DNA from: Schoenoplectus triqueter
Lineage: Eukaryota; Streptophyta; Magnoliopsida; Poales; Cyperaceae
DNA length: 33,732 bases
Direction: 5' to 3'
Assembly: GCA_964058805.1 (NCBI GenBank)
Contig: CAXKVV010001510.1
Location: 1-33,732, forward strand
Shown one piece after another: positions 31,130 to 33,732 of this stretch. The notes under the pieces were generated by a model. The model did not search any database. It saw only the letters and a list, made by a program, of their open reading frames with translations, and was not told the DNA's origin. Made by a program: the position numbers and the translations under genes. The stretch's first letter is position 1; every line of letters begins with the position of its first letter.

Positions 31130-31324
31130 CTAGATATTAGATTACACAAAATGAAGCCCCACATGAAGTCTAGATCAAAAAAAAAAAATGAACTAGATAT
31201 CATATTACACAAAAAAGTTAGCTAGTTGTACATAAGTTAGCACATACATGAAGCTAACCAGAAGCTACCTAGCTGTACATAAGCTAGCACACATGAAGCA
31301 AACTCGATATCAGATTACACAAAA
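31130..31324 (+). repeat. Short repeats between the two convergent genes
   Basis: TAGATAT(T/C)A(G/T)ATTACACAAAA-type words occur three times (about 31130, 31193 and 31302). A 40-base unit is repeated in tandem: AGCTAGTTGTACATAAGTTA with GCACATACATGAAGC (31219-31254), then CTAGCTGTACATAAGCTAGC with ACACATGAAGC (31268-31298). They lie in the shared 3' region of the GRF and FAR1/MULE genes and could form stems through GCTAGC and AGCTAG palindromes. Confidence 0.65.
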
Positions 31325-31413
31325 GCTAGCTATACCATTATCTTGCGACTCCGCAATAATATTGTTCAGATTACGCAACAAAATATAGACTTGCACAAAA
31401 AGACGAAAAAATC

Positions 31414-33732
31414 TCAAATATTCTCTGATTCTTCACTACTTGAACCTTCACTTATTGTATCCAGAGTTTTCTTCTGCTTGTTTCGTGCATTCTACATAAA
31501 AAAAAATTTAGGATGCGTTAAAATATGCTTCAAGTAATAATTTAGAAAAAAAATATGAACAAATTCAAATACCTGTGGGCATGTCCTTGCATTATGGCCC
31601 TCCTTAGCATTGCATATGCCGCATGTCCGCATCTTCTTAGCTTTCTTTTCAATAGGGCTTTGAAAGCGTACGGGTTTTTTTCTCCTCCCCTTGCATTGTG
31701 AGTTGGGTGGATCAAGATAAGTTTGAATTTCAGAATGTGTTCTTTCTTCCTCTGGTGTTATCTCTGATTCAGTAATCCCTTCAGCACCTTCGTACCCCTT
31801 TTCAATTGATATGAATTTTAACTTCTCCTTACCTTCAGCAATAAGAGACTTCAAATACTCGAAATGATCTAATGACACCACGCCCATCTTGCCAAGCTCC
31901 ATTAATTCAGACTTGATAGCAGCAAATCTCATGGTTTGCAACTCCATTGTTTCTCCTTTCTCCATGCTTCTCTCGCTGATCGGTCGCTTCAAAATTGTGT
32001 TAGCATCTTTTCTCCATCTAGGTAGAATATATTTTGAAGGAAGGTTTATCATACCAATGTGATGCATTATCTTTATGGCATGAGAACAAATTAGACCTTC
32101 AAATTCAAACCCCTTGCAATTGCATGAAACTATTTCACTTGTCTTGTCCACCTCGATCATGTAGGACTCGGGTTCAAAATTACTAATTTGCGGATGATAA
32201 GTAATATCTACTCGATACTTTACATCTTTGTTGACCTCTATAACAACACCAAGTAGACTGTTCTTTATTATTCTCTTAAATACCGAAAAAACAGCTTTAG
32301 TGTAAACTTGACATGCTTGAACCTCCATTTTGTAAGGAGTTAAGCACTTTGGTGTCTCATTCACAGATTTCAAATCTTCATCGCTCTCTCGTTGCCAAAT
32401 TCCCTCAATCATTTTTTCAATTTGCTTAACAAATTGATAGATAGAAGTATGATTATTCACCCAAATCTTAAAAAGTGCATTCATGCTTTCACTCCTTTGT
32501 GTAGTAGACATGTCAGCAAAGAAATAATCCCGAAAGTAGGCTGGAACCCATTGTGATCGGCTGTTATACATGACATTGAGATGTTTGTTGTCATGTAGTT
32601 TGTATTCTTCAATCAAGGTTTTCCATCGAAACTCAAATTCTGAAACACTTAGGCTGCGGTTTATTACAACACCCAACTTCTTTCCCCACCCTTCTTTGGG
32701 ATTGTATTGTGGCCCTAAGTTCTCCCTAGCCTTCCGCATCACATGCCATTGACAACATCTATGGACCGTGTTGGAAAAAGTAAGTTCAATGGCCTTTCTC
32801 ATCGCTGGATCCTGATCAGTAATAAAAGTTGTTGGATGCTTGTTGTACATGGCTTCTAACCATGTTTGGAACAACCAACAAAAATTTTGTGCCGACTCCT
32901 GTCTAAGAAGAGCCATCCCAAAAAATATAGAGTGACGGTGAGGGCTTGTACCTATGAATGGTGCCAAAGGCATGCAATATTTATTAGTTTGATAAGTCGT
33001 GTCAAATGTTACAACATCACCAAGCTCTTGAAATGCCCTTCTTCCCCTTCCATCAACCCAGAAGATATTTTTCGCAGCACCAGTTTCATCAGGCTCTATA
33101 GCATAGAAGAATTCAGGATCCTCCTCTTGTTTCTTTTTAAAATACAATAAAGTAGTGTTCACATCTACCCCAATAAGTTTGCGATTTTCAGCTGCAATGA
33201 GATTAATCACGTCTTGCTTTTTGAAAGGAAGGTTCTGTTTGCCCCCATATAACGTTGCCACATACTCTAATATTTGAGATGGTCCCACATTTTGAGCACT
33301 CAATTCTCGAACAATTTGTGCTACTTCTAATGGTATGCCTTTTTGAGATCGAAGATTACGTTTCTTAGAAGGACTCGTAATCAATGTGTGGTTGTGCTCT
33401 TCTCTAAAGACACTCACTTTCCAAATTTCATTCACAAGTCTGATTCTACAAGCTGCTTGGCAACCAACTCGTGTCATCCCCTTCTCCTTCTCGGGAGTTT
33501 TTGGTTTGTTAGAACTTCCAATCGGCAACTCTTCATCCCGTTGACGCTTTCCAAATCCTTGCTTAGAACAAACAAATATCATCGATGAAATTCCTACTTT
33601 TGATTTTGCTTGACTCCCCCTTCGAACACTAAATCCAATTTGTTCCGCATATATGTTGTAGAAATTATAGGCTTCCAAATCTGTACCAAATTCCATGCCA
33701 ACATAAGGCACATAGCTTTCAACTGTCTCTTC
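31414..33732 (-). CDS. FAR1/FHY3-related, MULE transposase-type protein (5' end outside window)
   Basis: Two exons are visible: 31573-33732 and 31414-31491 (intron CCACAG|GTATTT ... TTATGTAG|AATGCA), giving 745 residues. The frame is open to the window edge, seven codons before the GTG at 33711, so the start is not visible. Numbering from the edge: FAR1 DNA-binding domain about 8-118 (YVGMEFGTDLEAYNFYNIYA; ligands Cys55, Cys91, His113, His115). The MULE transposase core has VVTFDTTY (D244), FITDQDPAM (D306 or D308) and QRSESMN (E415), so the DDE triad is present. The SWIM finger is CNC...CSH (C537, C539, C549, H551). A zinc knuckle near the end of exon 1 is C704-x2-C707-x5-H713-x4-C718, one residue longer than the usual x4. 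The Ser/Glu-rich tail ends SSSEESENI. Known relatives are either light-signalling transcription factors domesticated from Mutator-like transposases or transposases proper. Intact triad and convergent GRF gene leave both options open. Confidence 0.9.

Noticed and set aside
1..33732. CRISPR arrays, bacterial operons or organellar genes
   Set aside because: No regularly spaced identical repeats; the genes have spliceosomal introns and belong to plant nuclear families.

Overview
The window is nuclear DNA from a flowering plant, most likely a core eudicot. The evidence is plant-only gene families (HAK/KUP potassium transporter, XRI1-like protein, FAR1/FHY3-type protein), GT-AG introns, plant-type TATA boxes, very AT-rich intergenic DNA and a typical plant mix of hAT, Mutator, foldback, SINE, LINE and LTR debris. 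An asterid is possible but cannot be shown by eye. There is no sign of bacterial, organellar or viral sequence.

Layout. 1-6.5 kb is intergenic, with a 0.38 kb foldback element, an old GC-richer element interrupted by a 504 bp hAT-type MITE, a 19-base G run and short direct repeats. 6.6-14.0 kb (+) is an intact HAK/KUP/KT potassium transporter gene of eight coding exons (718 aa). Its 2.7 kb second intron carries a Mutator-type MITE with an exact 9-bp target duplication, a LINE remnant and a small SINE-like insertion with a perfect 17-bp target duplication. 14.0-20.4 kb is intergenic: three foldback elements in a row (15.9-17.0 kb), then degenerate repeat-rich AT sequence. 20.5-21.6 kb (+) is a five-exon gene for a 255 aa XRI1-like nuclear protein. 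21.6-29.9 kb is intergenic, with a compact multi-hairpin sequence, two members of the Mutator-type MITE family (one with a perfect 9-bp duplication), a probable solo LTR, a 163 bp hAT-type MITE with an exact 8-bp duplication, and AT-rich repetitive DNA. 30.6-31.0 kb (+) encodes a 139 aa GRF-type zinc-finger / coiled-coil / tail-anchor protein. Facing it, 31.4-33.7 kb (-), is a FAR1/MULE-type gene with intact DDE residues, SWIM finger and zinc knuckle; its 5' end lies outside the window.

The transporter and the XRI1-like gene are ordinary host genes with no visible functional link. The two genes at the right end may belong together: convergent, 0.4 kb apart, one with transposase architecture and the other a small zinc-finger protein. 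They are the best candidate here for an under-described two-gene unit, but its far end is outside the window. The other notable point is the transporter, where the otherwise near-invariant Asp of the first-helix GD motif (Asp23 in E. coli Kup) is Gly while the rest of the core is intact.
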